From positions 1 through 5,563 of the forward strand of contig DVGY01000157.1 in assembly GCA_018712465.1 (NCBI GenBank): a DNA stretch of 5,563 nt. Direction: 5' to 3'. Shown here one piece after another: positions 1-5,417 of this stretch. Under the pieces are notes generated by a model, which saw nothing but the letters and a program-made list of their open reading frames with translations, ran no database searches and was not told the DNA's origin. Source of the stretch: Candidatus Egerieicola pullicola. GTDB taxonomy: Bacteria; Bacillota; Clostridia; Oscillospirales; Ruminococcaceae. The translations under genes and the position numbers were made by a program. How positions within the stretch are numbered: the first letter of the stretch is position 1; every line of letters starts with the position of its first letter.

Positions 1-1
1 T

Positions 2-448
2 CCCGACGCCACCGAGGAAGAATGTATCGAAGCCTGCAAAGCGGCTTGTGCTGATGAATTTATTGACCGGATGCCGGATGGCTACCGTACCCGGATCGAA
101 CGGGGCGGCAATAACGTTTCCGGCGGACAGAAACAGCGGTTGTGCATTGCTCGGGCTCTGTTAAAAAAGCCGAAAGTGCTGATTCTGGACGACTCCACCA
201 GTGCGGTGGATACTGCTACCGATGCTAAAATCCGGGCAGCTTTTGCCAAGGAAATCCCCGGTACCACCAAAATCATTATTGCTCAGCGGATCTCCAGTGT
301 GGAGTCTGCCGACCGGATCCTGGTGTTGGACGACGGCAAAATCAACGCTTTTGACACCCACGAAAACCTGTTGAAGAACAACGCAATTTACCAAGAGATC
401 TACACCTCCCAGAAGGAGGGCGGCGGCGACTTCGATCAGCCGGCATAA
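2..448 (+). CDS. ABC exporter half-transporter, C-terminal ATPase domain (5' partial, degenerate ATP site)
   Basis: The last 148 codons of a fused membrane/ATPase half-transporter; the membrane domain and Walker A lie outside the window. The frame is open from base 2. Visible in order are a helical-subdomain segment, the signature VSGGQKQ (116-136), Walker B VLILDD (176-193), the D-loop SAVD, and the H-loop region with Gln in IIIAQR (Gln codon 284-286). Two catalytic positions are changed: the usual Walker B Glu is Asp and the switch His is Gln. In heterodimeric exporters such as TM287/288 and BmrCD this marks the subunit carrying the degenerate ATP site, while its consensus LSGGQ-type signature completes the partner's active site. 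The next gene, 23 bases downstream, encodes the expected canonical partner, so the two probably form one exporter in the cell membrane. The substrate (drug, lipid or peptide) cannot be read from this fragment. The family call is firm; the pairing is inferred. Confidence 0.95.
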   Translation, partial: PDATEEECIEACKAACADEFIDRMPDGYRTRIERGGNNVSGGQKQRLCIARALLKKPKVLILDDSTSAVDTATDAKIRAAFAKEIPGTTKIIIAQRISSVESADRILVLDDGKINAFDTHENLLKNNAIYQEIYTSQKEGGGDFDQPA

Positions 449-471
449 TTGAGGAAGGAGGAAATGGTTTT

Positions 472-2358
472 ATGAAGGACAGAAAACATAAGGCCCGGGT
501 GACCACGGCGGCGTCTCTCATCAAGCGGGTCATCCAATATATGCTTCATTACTATAAAATCCAGTTTATCCTGGTGGTTATCTGCATTTTGATTACTGCC
601 ATTGCCACAGTGGTGGGAGCCACCTTCCCTCAAAAGTTGGTGGATGAGTATATTGTGCCTATGATGGCCAACGGCTCCACCGATTTCAGTGAATTGGCTT
701 CCGACCTGGTGCGTTTGGCCTGTATTATGGCTGTGGGCGTGGTTACCGCCTTTACCTACAACCGGATTATGGTCAACGTCAGCCAAGGCACCATGCGTCA
801 CCTTCGGGACGACTTGTTCCACAACATGGAAGCACTGCCCATTAAATATTTCGACACCCACGCTCACGGCGATATTATGTCCGTCTACACCAACGATGTG
901 GACACCCTGCGGCAGCTGCTCAGCCAAAGCATTCCCCAGATCATTAACTCGGTGATTACCATGGTAGCAACGTTCATCACCATGATCGTCTTAAATGCCG
1001 CTTTGACGGTGATCTCCATTATTACTGCGATTGTCATGCTGATTGTTACCTCTCAGTTTTCCAAGCTGTCCGGCAAATACTATGTCCACCAGCAGAAGGA
1101 TTTGGGTGCTGTGGACGGCTTTATTGAAGAAATGCTGGACGGCCAGAAGGTAGTGAAGGTGTTCTGCCGCGAAGAGGCCGCCAAAGCGGACTTCCACAAA
1201 GTCAACGACAAATTGCGCAACAGCACCGACAAAGCAAACAGCTACGCCAACCTGTTGATGCCTGTCAACGCCAATATCGGCTGGATCAGTTATGCCTTGG
1301 TGGCGGTGGTAGGTGCGATTCTAGGAATCAATGAATTGGCCGGTGTCACCATCGGCACTGTGGTGACCTTTGTTGGCTTGAACAAGAGCTTTGCTAACCC
1401 CATCACCCAGGTGAGCCAGCAGGTGAACTTTGTAGTCAACGCTGCGGCTGGTGCACAGCGTGTGTTTGAGCTGATGGATCAGGTCCCCGAAACCGATGAA
1501 GGCTATGTGGAACTGGTCAATGCCAAGATGGATGAAAATGGCCAGCTCACCGAATCTGAAACCCGCACCAATCTGTGGGCTTGGAAACATCCCCATAAAG
1601 CGGACGGTACGGTCACCTATACCAAGTTGGAAGGCGGCGTAGTGCTGGACCATGTGGACTTTGGTTATTCGGAAGACAAAATTGTCCTTCACGACATCAG
1701 CCTTTACGCCAAACCGGGCCAGAAGATCGCCTTCGTGGGCGCAACCGGCGCCGGTAAAACCACCATTACCAACCTGATTAACCGGTTCTACGACATTGCC
1801 GACGGTAAAATCCGCTACGACGGCATCAACATCAACAAGATCAAAAAGGCGGACCTCCGCCGGTCCTTGGGTATGGTGCTGCAAGATACCCATCTGTTCA
1901 CCGGCACGGTGATGGATAACATCCGTTACGGCAAGCTGGATGCCACTGACGAAGAATGCATCAAGGCGGCTAAGCTGGCCAACGCCGACGGATTTATCCG
2001 CCGTTTGCCGGACGGCTATCAGACCATGCTTACCGGTGATGGCGCCAATCTGAGCCAGGGCCAGCGTCAGCTGCTGGCCATTGCCCGGGCTGCGGTCGCC
2101 GATCCGCCGGCACTGATTTTGGATGAGGCCACCTCTTCCATCGACACCCGTACCGAGAAGCTGGTTCAGGACGGCATGGACGCTTTGATGAAGGGACGCA
2201 CTACCTTCGTCATTGCTCACCGGTTGTCTACGGTGAAGAATTCCGACTGCATCATTGTAATGGAACAGGGCCGGATCATCGAACGGGGCACCCACGACGA
2301 ATTGATTGCCGCCAAGGGCAAGTACTATCAGCTTTATACCGGCAACTTTGCCGCATAA
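472..2358 (+). CDS. ABC exporter half-transporter (membrane domain + ATPase), canonical subunit of heterodimer
   Basis: A 628-residue half-size exporter with an N-terminal type I (ABC_membrane) domain and a C-terminal ATPase. Hydrophobic segments lie near residues 31-53, 82-100, 157-177, 178-195, 264-287 and 290-307, giving the expected six helices. The ATPase has an A-loop Tyr399, Walker A GATGAGKTT (423-431), Q-loop Gln471, signature LSQGQRQ (527-533), Walker B LILDE with Asp551 and Glu552, D-loop SSID (555-558) and switch His583. Catalytic residues are intact, but the signature has Gln in place of the second-position Gly of LSGGQ, as expected for the partner of a degenerate subunit. An extended linker of about 45 residues (342-387, containing NLWAWKHP) separates the two domains; I recall such linkers in clostridial homologues. 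AAGGAGG at 455-461 supports the ATG at 472; the ATG at 464 meets a stop after three codons. Likely role: ATP-driven export of an unknown substrate, co-transcribed with the upstream gene. Confidence 0.95.
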   Translation: MKDRKHKARVTTAASLIKRVIQYMLHYYKIQFILVVICILITAIATVVGATFPQKLVDEYIVPMMANGSTDFSELASDLVRLACIMAVGVVTAFTYNRIMVNVSQGTMRHLRDDLFHNMEALPIKYFDTHAHGDIMSVYTNDVDTLRQLLSQSIPQIINSVITMVATFITMIVLNAALTVISIITAIVMLIVTSQFSKLSGKYYVHQQKDLGAVDGFIEEMLDGQKVVKVFCREEAAKADFHKVNDKLRNSTDKANSYANLLMPVNANIGWISYALVAVVGAILGINELAGVTIGTVVTFVGLNKSFANPITQVSQQVNFVVNAAAGAQRVFELMDQVPETDEGYVELVNAKMDENGQLTESETRTNLWAWKHPHKADGTVTYTKLEGGVVLDHVDFGYSEDKIVLHDISLYAKPGQKIAFVGATGAGKTTITNLINRFYDIADGKIRYDGININKIKKADLRRSLGMVLQDTHLFTGTVMDNIRYGKLDATDEECIKAAKLANADGFIRRLPDGYQTMLTGDGANLSQGQRQLLAIARAAVADPPALILDEATSSIDTRTEKLVQDGMDALMKGRTTFVIAHRLSTVKNSDCIIVMEQGRIIERGTHDELIAAKGKYYQLYTGNFAA

Positions 2359-2373
2359 GCAAAACAAGAAAAG

Positions 2374-2408
2374 GCGAGTTTTCTCTTTCGGGGGAAGCTC
2401 GCTTTTTT
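2374..2408 (+). terminator. Rho-independent terminator of the ABC exporter operon
   Basis: A stem of GCGAGTTTTC (2374-2383) pairs with GGAAGCTCGC (2393-2402) through ten pairs, two of them G-U, around a nine-base loop, and is followed at once by six T residues (2403-2408). It starts 15 bases after the stop codon of the exporter gene and is oriented to end that operon. Confidence 0.9.
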
Positions 2409-2463
2409 GTTGGGCTTATTTTTCCGGGGCCACGTGGAATGCTTTGTGGAAGTGCCCGAATGG

Positions 2464-2494
2464 TTGCTTGCTGTGTGGATTTAGGAAATAAAAT
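2464..2494 (+). promoter_or_regulatory. Weak candidate promoter for the small membrane protein gene
   Basis: A TAAAAT at 2489-2494 resembles a -10 box. Possible -35 boxes are TTGCTT at 2464-2469 (19-base spacer) or TTGCTG at 2468-2473 (15-base spacer), neither ideally spaced. A promoter is needed somewhere between the terminator at 2408 and the gene at 2641. If this is it, the transcript would start near 2501 and carry the whole structured leader. No other stretch of 2409-2533 shows a convincing signal. Confidence 0.3.
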
Positions 2495-2531
2495 CAGGGA
2501 GGAAGGCAGGGTTCCGGTTTAGGCGGTTTAC

Positions 2532-2630
2532 TTTTTTCTGTAGTTGGCGGAAATTTATATTTCGCAAACATTTCTCAAAACATTCTCAAATACCGTGGCG
2601 GTATTCTATCCTTACCAACTACAGAAAAGG
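2532..2630 (+). promoter_or_regulatory. Structured 5' leader: perfect 14-bp inverted repeat reaching the ribosome binding site
   Basis: TTTTCTGTAGTTGG (2534-2547) is the exact reverse complement of CCAACTACAGAAAA (2615-2628). In RNA the stem can grow to 16 pairs with two U-G pairs (2532-2533 with 2629-2630). Inside it are a seven-pair hairpin, AATACCG/CGGTATT (2589-2595 and 2599-2605, loop TGG), and a weaker hairpin near 2548-2564. The right arm covers bases 2627-2630 of the AAGGAG ribosome binding site (2627-2632) of the gene at 2641, so folding would hide it. It matches no riboswitch class I can recognise. Alternatives are a protein-binding site on the DNA or a small inverted-repeat mobile element; no target duplication is evident. 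The repeat is directly visible; the control role is inferred. Confidence 0.55.
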
Positions 2631-2640
2631 AGTAATTATC

Positions 2641-3009
2641 ATGAACAAACACGATCAAGATTTTCTGGTGCAAAAGATTCGCACGCAGTATGCAGAAAAA
2701 GAACACACTCAGCTGGATGCCTTAAAAAAGCTGGATGCAAAGGTAAAGCGTCCGGCAAAGGTATTGGCCTACCTTCTGGGCGTGGTGGGTGCGATCGTAC
2801 TGGGCTGCGGCATGAGTTTGGTAATGACCGACATTGGCGCAACGCTGGGAATCGCAAATACCATGGCGCCGGGAATTGTAGTGGGGATTGTGGGCTTGGT
2901 GTTGGTTGTCGTAAACTACCCTATCTTTCAAGGCTTTTTAAGTTCTCGCCGGAAAAAGTATGCCGATGAAATTATGGCGCTCAGCGACAAGCTTTTGGAC
3001 AGGCAATAA
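2641..3009 (+). CDS. Small conserved protein with two predicted membrane helices, function unknown
   Basis: Encodes 122 residues. The charged N-terminus (1-40, with an amphipathic KKLDAKVKR stretch) precedes hydrophobic segments at about 40-62 and 76-98, joined by a short loop (TDIGATLG), and the protein ends in a basic SSRRKKY patch and a charged helix. This suggests a helical hairpin in the membrane with both ends in the cytoplasm. I recall close relatives in many clostridia, some with database enzyme names that this architecture does not support; no catalytic motif is visible. AAGGAG at 2627-2632, eight bases before the ATG, supports the start. The gene stands alone between the ABC terminator and a convergent operon. 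Its leader contains the inverted repeat at 2534-2628, so expression may depend on RNA folding. An overlapping + frame at 2544-2969 lacks a ribosome binding site and looks non-coding. Confidence 0.85.
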   Translation: MNKHDQDFLVQKIRTQYAEKEHTQLDALKKLDAKVKRPAKVLAYLLGVVGAIVLGCGMSLVMTDIGATLGIANTMAPGIVVGIVGLVLVVVNYPIFQGFLSSRRKKYADEIMALSDKLLDRQ

Positions 3010-3122
3010 TCCAGATACCAAGCAATGGGAGGGTGTTTTAGCAACCTTCTTTGACGGTTCCATATTTTGTGAGTACTGCTTTTCAACGTCCGGCACGATC
3101 ATTTGAACCTGAAAATAAAAAT

Positions 3123-3162
3123 GAGGATACAACCCTCCTATTTGGGAGTGCGTTGTATCCTC
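3123..3162 (-). terminator. Rho-independent terminator of the - strand flavoprotein operon, possibly bidirectional
   Basis: GAGGATACAAC (3123-3133) pairs perfectly with GTTGTATCCTC (3152-3162) over 11 bp, with a further inner stem CTCCT/GGGAG (3135-3139 and 3144-3148). Read on the - strand the stem is followed by CATTTTTATTTT, a good U-tract, and it lies 30 bases after the stop codon of the flavoprotein gene. On the + strand only TCGTTTGCTGTTT follows, so it is weaker as terminator for the gene at 2641-3009, which has no other obvious one. The rest of 3010-3122 shows no gene or clear signal. Confidence 0.85.
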
Positions 3163-3192
3163 GTTTGCTGTTTGGAGCGATGAAATGCACCG

Positions 3193-3744
3193 TTATTGAA
3201 TGGATTTACCCAAATCGTAAGCTTGCTGCAGCTCCGGTTTGCCCTGGATGTCTCCAATTCCGCCGTTTTTCCCTGCCAGAACATGGCCCAGATTCTTCCA
3301 GCGAAGATGTTCTGCCAGATGGTCGTAGTACAGCAGCACGTCCTCAAAGGCGTTGCCTTCTGCCGCCATCAATAGAGCGCAGCAGCGGCCTTGTCCCCGA
3401 AGCAGGTTTCCGTCCCCCTCTTCTAGGGCAAATAGCCGGTCGATGGCGGTGCGGATCTGGCCGCTCATATTCCAGTAGTAGAGGGGAGTGGCGAATACAA
3501 TCACGTCACATTCTTTGACGGCAGGATAAATTTGGGCCATGTCATCCTTTTGAACGCAGGGACATTCCCGGCTGCTGTGTCCGCCGAAGCATCCTTTGCA
3601 ACCGTGGATATTCATTCGGTCCAAGAAAAATTCGGTAACGGTGTTGCCGGCGCTTTGGGCTCCTTGGGTAAAGGACTTCACCAAAGCAGAGGTGTTCCCG
3701 TTGGGCCGGGGACTGCCGTTTAAGATTACAATTTTCTTTCCCAT
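3193..3744 (-). CDS. Flavodoxin-fold NAD(P)H:FMN reductase-like protein, last gene of operon
   Basis: Encodes 183 residues of the flavodoxin-like/NADPH-dependent FMN reductase family. A beta strand (KKIVILNG) leads to the flavin-phosphate loop GSPRPNGNTSA (10-20), and the typical ATPLYYWNMSGQIR motif (85-98) supplies the second flavin-contacting loop. Cysteines at 49, 52, 61 and 63 (CX2C then CPC) fall where iron-sulfur flavoproteins carry CX2CX2CX4-7C, but the spacing is altered and the third Cys is Gly, so a 4Fe-4S cluster is doubtful. It probably reduces flavin, quinone or another small electrophile using NAD(P)H; the substrate is unknown. The start follows AAAGGAGG (3755-3762) by ten bases, and only 16 bases separate it from the gene before, whose stop codon overlaps this site, which suggests coupled translation. 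It shares WKxxGxVL and IGDI near its end with the neighbour, so the two look like diverged duplicates. Confidence 0.9.
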   Translation of the reverse strand: MGKKIVILNGSPRPNGNTSALVKSFTQGAQSAGNTVTEFFLDRMNIHGCKGCFGGHSSRECPCVQKDDMAQIYPAVKECDVIVFATPLYYWNMSGQIRTAIDRLFALEEGDGNLLRGQGRCCALLMAAEGNAFEDVLLYYDHLAEHLRWKNLGHVLAGKNGGIGDIQGKPELQQAYDLGKSIQ

Positions 3745-3754
3745 CGGATGGTTG

Positions 3755-3763
3755 CCTCCTTTA
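3755..3763 (-). promoter_or_regulatory. Ribosome binding site overlapping the stop codon of the previous gene
   Basis: On the - strand the bases TTTTAAAGGAGG contain the TAA stop of the gene at 3761-4306 (bases 3763-3761) fused to the AAAGGAGG site (3762-3755) for the gene at 3193-3744. Ribosomes ending the first gene would sit on the second gene's initiation site, which points to translational coupling and fixed relative amounts. Confidence 0.75.
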
Positions 3764-4306
3764 AAATTGATCTGCTAAGGCGGCGGCTTGGGCGCAGCCA
3801 TCGGTCTTTTCAATATCTCCAATGTTCAACACGCCGGGGATCAACACCTCTCCCACCATCTTCCAGTTCAGCAGGGCGGCGGACCGTTCAAGGGGGATTC
3901 GCACCCCGTCCAACACCGTCTTATCGTTTTCTTCGCAGCAGGCAATCAGGCCGCATTCTTTTCCGGCAAGATCTTTCCCTGCCACACAGAAAGAGTAGAT
4001 TCGGTCGATCACCCCTTTGATTTGGGCAGGGATAGAATACCAGTACACCGGCATGGTATACACAATGGCATCCGCTTCTAGAATAGCCGGGGCGATTCGA
4101 TTGAAGTCGTCGTCAAAGGAGCAAGCCTTTCCGGTTTGAAAACAGGTTTCACAGGCATGGCATCCGCCGATCTTCATCATGGCAGTATCAAATCGGGTGA
4201 CAGTATGGCCCTTTGCTTTGGCGGCCTGCACAAAAGCATCGGTCATGGCAAAGCTGTTGCCTTTTTTTCGGGGGCTGCCGGTGATTACTACAATTTTTTT
4301 GCTCAT
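3761..4306 (-). CDS. Flavodoxin-fold NAD(P)H-dependent reductase with iron-sulfur-flavoprotein-type cysteine motif
   Basis: Encodes 181 residues with the same fold as its neighbour at 3193-3744. Visible are the first strand (KKIVVITG), the FMN phosphate loop GSPRKKGNSFA (10-20), and MPVYWYSIPAQIKGVIDR (85-102), the usual flavin-binding/dimer motif. Cys49, Cys52, Cys55 and Cys62 form CX2CX2CX6C, which fits the 4Fe-4S ligand pattern of iron-sulfur flavoproteins (Isf), followed by the common DDDF. Many family members keep this motif without proof of a cluster, so cluster binding is inferred. Probable role is electron transfer from NAD(P)H or ferredoxin through FMN to a small acceptor in the cytoplasm. 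GGAGG (4315-4319) is eight bases before the ATG. It is the middle gene of a three-gene operon opposite an HxlR regulator; 29 bases separate it from the NTF2-like gene upstream. Confidence 0.92.
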   Translation of the reverse strand: MSKKIVVITGSPRKKGNSFAMTDAFVQAAKAKGHTVTRFDTAMMKIGGCHACETCFQTGKACSFDDDFNRIAPAILEADAIVYTMPVYWYSIPAQIKGVIDRIYSFCVAGKDLAGKECGLIACCEENDKTVLDGVRIPLERSAALLNWKMVGEVLIPGVLNIGDIEKTDGCAQAAALADQF

Positions 4307-4335
4307 ATCAGGTTCCTCCGTCCTTGGCAGAAAAG

Positions 4336-4719
4336 TTACTTCTGAATGGTGTTGGAATTTTGGTTGTAAGCCTTAGCCACGCATTTCCATTCTCCGTTCA
4401 TTTTCAGCAAAAGCAGCACATCGGTGAAGTCAATGCGATTGCCCCAGCCCTGTTCCAACACTCGGACCACGGCCAAAGATTCCTCCACCAGCAGCACGTC
4501 TACCCGAGCTTTGAAATGGTCGCCTCCGGGGACGGTGTCTACATTGTGGTAAAACTGTTCAATGGAGCCGTGTTCCAGTGTTCCGTCCAGATAGCCGAAT
4601 AAGACGGCCTCATCAATAAACAGTTCCTTGGCGTACTTGCTGTTGCCTTCTGCCACACTTTTGACAAATTTCATAGCGGCTTCTTCCACAGCCTGATATT
4701 CTTGAATGGGTGCTCTCAT
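4336..4719 (-). CDS. NTF2-like (SnoaL/Lumazine_bd_2-type) protein, first gene of flavoprotein operon
   Basis: Encodes 127 residues, the usual length of a single-domain NTF2-like protein. The order fits that fold: two N-terminal helices (about 7-36, including EAAMKFVKSVAEGN), a short region with DEAVLFGYLDG (36-46), a helix (52-61), then alternating strands (70-77, 81-90, 97-106, 111-117) ending in the characteristic GEWKCVAKAY. The family forms a cone-shaped pocket used either as an enzyme active site (isomerase, cyclase, hydroxylase helper) or simply for ligand binding, so no reaction can be assigned. There is no signal peptide or membrane segment, so it should be cytoplasmic. AAGGAGG (4727-4733) sits seven bases before the ATG. 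As first gene of the operon it may bind or process the compound handled by the two flavoproteins; that link is inferred from position only. Confidence 0.85.
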   Translation of the reverse strand: MRAPIQEYQAVEEAAMKFVKSVAEGNSKYAKELFIDEAVLFGYLDGTLEHGSIEQFYHNVDTVPGGDHFKARVDVLLVEESLAVVRVLEQGWGNRIDFTDVLLLLKMNGEWKCVAKAYNQNSNTIQK

Positions 4720-4774
4720 CTAAATACCTCCTTAATGTTAATAGATCGGGATGAACTTCTATGGGGTCAGTGAA

Positions 4775-4803
4775 TTGACTTTCCCTTGGGTTTCTAATAT
4801 AAT
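4775..4803 (+). promoter_or_regulatory. Strong sigma-A-type promoter for the HxlR regulator gene
   Basis: TTGACT (4775-4780) and a perfect TATAAT (4798-4803) are separated by 17 bases. Transcription would start near 4810, giving a leader of about 80 bases that includes the repeated motif at 4828-4875. Repressor binding there would act as a block downstream of the start, in line with autoregulation. Confidence 0.8.
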
Positions 4804-4829
4804 CATAACAAGAATAGAACCAAAATCAA
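4802..4829 (-). promoter_or_regulatory. Candidate promoter for the - strand NTF2/flavoprotein operon
   Basis: On the - strand TTGATT (4829-4824) and TATGAT (4807-4802) are 16 bases apart. The -10 box overlaps the -10 box of the opposite promoter by two bases, so both promoters cannot be occupied at once. The -35 box overlaps the first base pairs of the inverted repeat starting at 4828, so a protein bound there would block it. An overlapping alternative is TTGGTT (4823-4818) with TATATT (4801-4796). Confidence 0.6.
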
Positions 4830-4875
4830 GTACGCACATAAAAGTGCGATACTTACAGTAAAGTGCAATACTTAC
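4828..4875. promoter_or_regulatory. Probable HxlR operator: one inverted and two direct copies of a GTGC(G/A)ATACTT motif
   Basis: AAGTACGCAC (4828-4837) faces GTGCGATACTT (4844-4854) as an inverted repeat with one unpaired base. AAAGTGCGATACTTAC (4841-4856) recurs as AAAGTGCAATACTTAC (4860-4875), 15 of 16 bases identical, 19 bases further on. Each direct copy also has AAGT and ACTT half-sites five bases apart. HxlR-family proteins bind as dimers to such short inverted repeats next to their own genes. The repeats are plain in the sequence; the bound protein is inferred. Confidence 0.65.
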
Positions 4876-4876
4876 C

Positions 4877-4884
4877 AAAAGGAG
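4877..4884 (+). promoter_or_regulatory. Ribosome binding site fixing the HxlR start at 4893
   Basis: AAAAGGAG lies eight bases before the ATG at 4893. An in-frame ATG exists at 4863, but it falls inside the operator-like repeat, has no ribosome binding site, and would add ten residues not seen at the start of HxlR proteins. Confidence 0.8.
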
Positions 4885-4892
4885 AGTATAAT

Positions 4893-5225
4893 ATGGGACA
4901 ACGCTGCATTGCCAATGAATGCTTGGGCACCACCGGATTTAGTTATACCCTTTCTCTAATCAATGGGAAATACAAAATGACCATCCTTTACACCCTGATG
5001 GAATTTGGGGTGGTGCGGTTTAACGAGATGAAAAAGTATATTGGTGGGATTTCCTATAAAACCCTCAGTTCTACGTTAAAGGAACTGGAAGCGGATCAGC
5101 TGGTGCTGCGCAAGGAGTACCCCCAGATTCCTCCTAAGGTGGAATACAGCCTTACAGAACGGGGGAAATCTCTGATTCCCATTTTGGATGGAATGTGCGA
5201 ATGGGGAGATAAGCACCGGTTGTGA
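4893..5225 (+). CDS. HxlR-family winged-helix transcriptional regulator
   Basis: Encodes 110 residues, normal for the HxlR (DUF24) family. The hallmark order is present: INGKYKMTILYTL (23-35), VVRFNEMKKYIGGIS (40-54), the recognition helix YKTLSSTLKELE (55-66), and the wing and following strand, EYPQIPPKVEYSLTERG (75-91). A C-terminal helix (95-107) would form the dimer. Redox-sensing relatives such as YodB and HypR use a Cys about 12 residues before the conserved GK; here that position is Thr14, but Cys5, Cys10 and Cys102 exist. The gene is divergent from the NTF2/flavoprotein operon with overlapping promoters and operator-like repeats between, so it most likely represses that operon and itself. 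The signal could be a quinone, aldehyde or other electrophile, but this is not shown. No convincing terminator follows within 5226-5299. Confidence 0.93.
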   Translation: MGQRCIANECLGTTGFSYTLSLINGKYKMTILYTLMEFGVVRFNEMKKYIGGISYKTLSSTLKELEADQLVLRKEYPQIPPKVEYSLTERGKSLIPILDGMCEWGDKHRL

Positions 5226-5299
5226 TACCCTTTCAATGACGGTAAAGCTCACGGTACAGAAATGCTCATAAGGCATACCTGGGGATAAAAACCAAGTAT

Positions 5300-5328
5300 T
5301 TGCTATTTTGTAGAAAATGAAATAAAAT
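5300..5328 (+). promoter_or_regulatory. Candidate promoter for the alpha/beta-hydrolase gene
   Basis: TTGCTA (5300-5305) and TAAAAT (5323-5328) are 17 bases apart in an A/T-rich stretch (5283-5340). A transcript starting near 5335 would have a leader of about 80 bases containing the hairpin at 5344-5361. The gene may therefore be expressed apart from the HxlR gene, although read-through is also possible. Confidence 0.5.
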
Positions 5329-5343
5329 AGAGATAACAAATAA

Positions 5344-5361
5344 GCTGCTGTTTTAAGCAGC
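5344..5361 (+). other. Short perfect hairpin in the leader before the hydrolase gene
   Basis: GCTGCT (5344-5349) pairs with AGCAGC (5356-5361) around a six-base loop. No T-run follows on the + strand, so it is not a normal terminator in that direction; on the - strand it is followed by TTATTTGTTAT. It could be a weak attenuator, an mRNA-stabilising structure or chance. Confidence 0.35.
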
Positions 5362-5417
5362 AATCCGTCCCTCGTCCGATTCTTTTGAAAAATGAAATTG
5401 AAATGGAGGAAACTAAG

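Noticed and set aside
436..927. A 163-codon - strand open frame rich in His and Gly
   Set aside because: Antisense to the exporter membrane domain; the His-rich content is what valine/methionine-rich membrane codons give when read backwards.
1321..2367. A long open frame of 348 codons on the - strand
   Set aside because: It lies wholly antisense to the ABC exporter ATPase, whose motifs are all intact on the + strand; it has no ribosome binding site and reads as a composition effect of the opposite frame.
2430..2437. CCACGTGG, an eight-base perfect palindrome
   Set aside because: Single copy, no flanking symmetry and not placed on a promoter; expected by chance at this length.
2532..2630. 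Inverted repeat read as a small transposon-like element (MITE)
   Set aside because: No flanking target duplication, no second copy in the window, and the right arm doubles as a ribosome binding site, which fits a leader structure better.
2544..2969. A 141-codon + strand frame overlapping the small membrane protein gene
   Set aside because: No ribosome binding site, starts inside the structured leader, and has low-complexity composition, while the overlapping frame at 2641 has a good start and clear membrane helices.
3010..3122. Possible terminator near 3028-3055 after the small membrane protein gene
   Set aside because: The best pairings are four bases or contain bulges and mismatches; the hairpin at 3123-3162 is far stronger.
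3051..4345. Several + strand open frames (for example 3051-3518, 3748-4020, 3788-4081)
   Set aside because: They are antisense to the two flavoprotein genes, which have family motifs and good ribosome binding sites; the + frames have neither.
5226..5299. Possible terminator for the HxlR gene, e.g. ATGC/GCAT near 5262-5276
   Set aside because: The stem is only four base pairs and is not followed by a T-run.
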